Source: Haliclystus octoradiatus (lineage: Eukaryota > Cnidaria > Staurozoa > Stauromedusae > Haliclystidae). Taken from it: a stretch of DNA of 64,000 bases. Location of the stretch: assembly GCA_916610825.1 (NCBI GenBank), contig OU744449.1, forward strand, positions 21,049,344 to 21,113,343. The letters run 5' to 3'. The notes under the pieces were generated by a model. It did no database searches. It saw only the letters and a list, made by a program, of their open reading frames with translations, and was not told where the DNA came from. This document shows positions 63,393 to 64,000 of this stretch, one piece after another (position 1 is the first letter of the stretch; every line of letters starts with the position of its first letter). A program made the position numbers and the translations under genes.

Positions 63393-64000
63393 CTGGAGAA
63401 ACAATGAAATTGTGAATTCACATTGCATACTATAATAATTAACATTGTATACTCTAATGTATTTTCTTAGAAGAAAAATTTGTTTCTATTTTATATCAAT
63501 ACTGATGTTCTGATTCAGTCTTTACCTATTCTTGTTCAAAAATGTAACGCTGGTTTCAAGAATTAAAACGAAATTTGTCTTGAAACAAAAGTGTTTTATT
63601 ATATCAGTCATAATAGCAGTATAATAGTAATAATATTTACTACTATTGGCTTTGAACAATAATATTTAGCAAGTTTCGACATCCCAGCAAGGAAAATCCT
63701 CTTGGATAATTTTATCAATTTATTTTTGTCATTGAAAATTTAAGCAATGGGCTTCACCCATTCAGCAGCTTATCGAAAACATCTCATGCAAAGAGACAAT
63801 ATTGAGACAGAAGGCCTTTATATATCTATTCGGTAAAGTTTGCTTTATTCTCGAGATTTCATTTTATGTATTTATGCACCCTGGGGTGTTGGTGGGGACT
63901 TCGTCAGGGTGGTAACTCCAGCTCTTTAGGGACGGGGTGGTGCCACTTTGGAAAAGGTAAAGTACCCAAAAAGTTCCAAACATTTTGTAGATGCTACCCA
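63393..64000. other. Intron or repeat at right edge
   Basis: Lies upstream of the first visible channel exon, so it is presumably intron. A GC-rich segment at 63880-63945 stands out from the AT-rich background and may be part of a repeat. No TSP1 exon is visible here. Confidence 0.5.

Overview
This is metazoan nuclear DNA. It is AT-rich, has canonical GT-AG introns, uses the standard code, and carries extracellular modules (TSP1, SEA, FN3) and many degraded transposons. The mix (Copia, Ty3/Gypsy, CR1/Jockey-like LINE, a P-type MITE, hammerhead ribozymes) suits a marine invertebrate such as a tunicate or cnidarian. I cannot name the species. All exon structures below were read by eye from splice sites and reading phase.

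Right part (47.7-63.4 kb, minus strand): eighteen phase-compatible exons form the 3' portion (1,111 residues, stop codon included in the window) of one large gene. Its order is TSP1 x4, a SEA domain with a GSV cleavage-type motif, FN3 x3, then a channel with ionotropic-glutamate-receptor topology (S1, M1, P-loop, M2, S2, C-terminal TM). The P-loop holds a potassium-channel filter, TTVGYGD. The 5' end lies beyond the right edge. This chimera is the most interesting feature of the window.

Left part (1-12.7 kb, minus strand): eight TSP1 exons of exactly 153 bp, all phase 1-1, alternate between two types (B, A, B, A...) in an array of roughly 3-4 kb duplicated units. The first two TSP1 exons of the channel gene have the same B-like, A-like order, so the array is probably the expanded ectodomain of a tandem paralogue that continues past base 1. 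A signal-peptide exon ending in phase 1 at 31.3 kb is a possible start for it.

Middle (12.7-47 kb): mostly mobile and repetitive DNA. It contains an internally deleted Ty3/Gypsy element (15.9-18.4 kb), a 10-kb tandem repeat array (19.3-29 kb) with a Gypsy fragment inside, a TIR element with an internal 395-bp duplication (31.9-33.1 kb), a pogo-like fold-back MITE with a minisatellite core (36.9-38.3 kb), an RT pseudogene split by a P-element-like MITE (41.0-42.8 kb), and LINE fragments. A Copia element carrying a tRNA-derived SINE sits in an array intron (10.9-12.4 kb), and a 988-bp Mutator-like element sits at 8.6-9.6 kb.

Four copies of a 41-nt type I hammerhead ribozyme motif are present: two in a palindrome at 43.4-43.6 kb, one with a long palindromic stem I at 44.1-44.2 kb, and one in a channel-gene intron on the sense strand at 61.0 kb.
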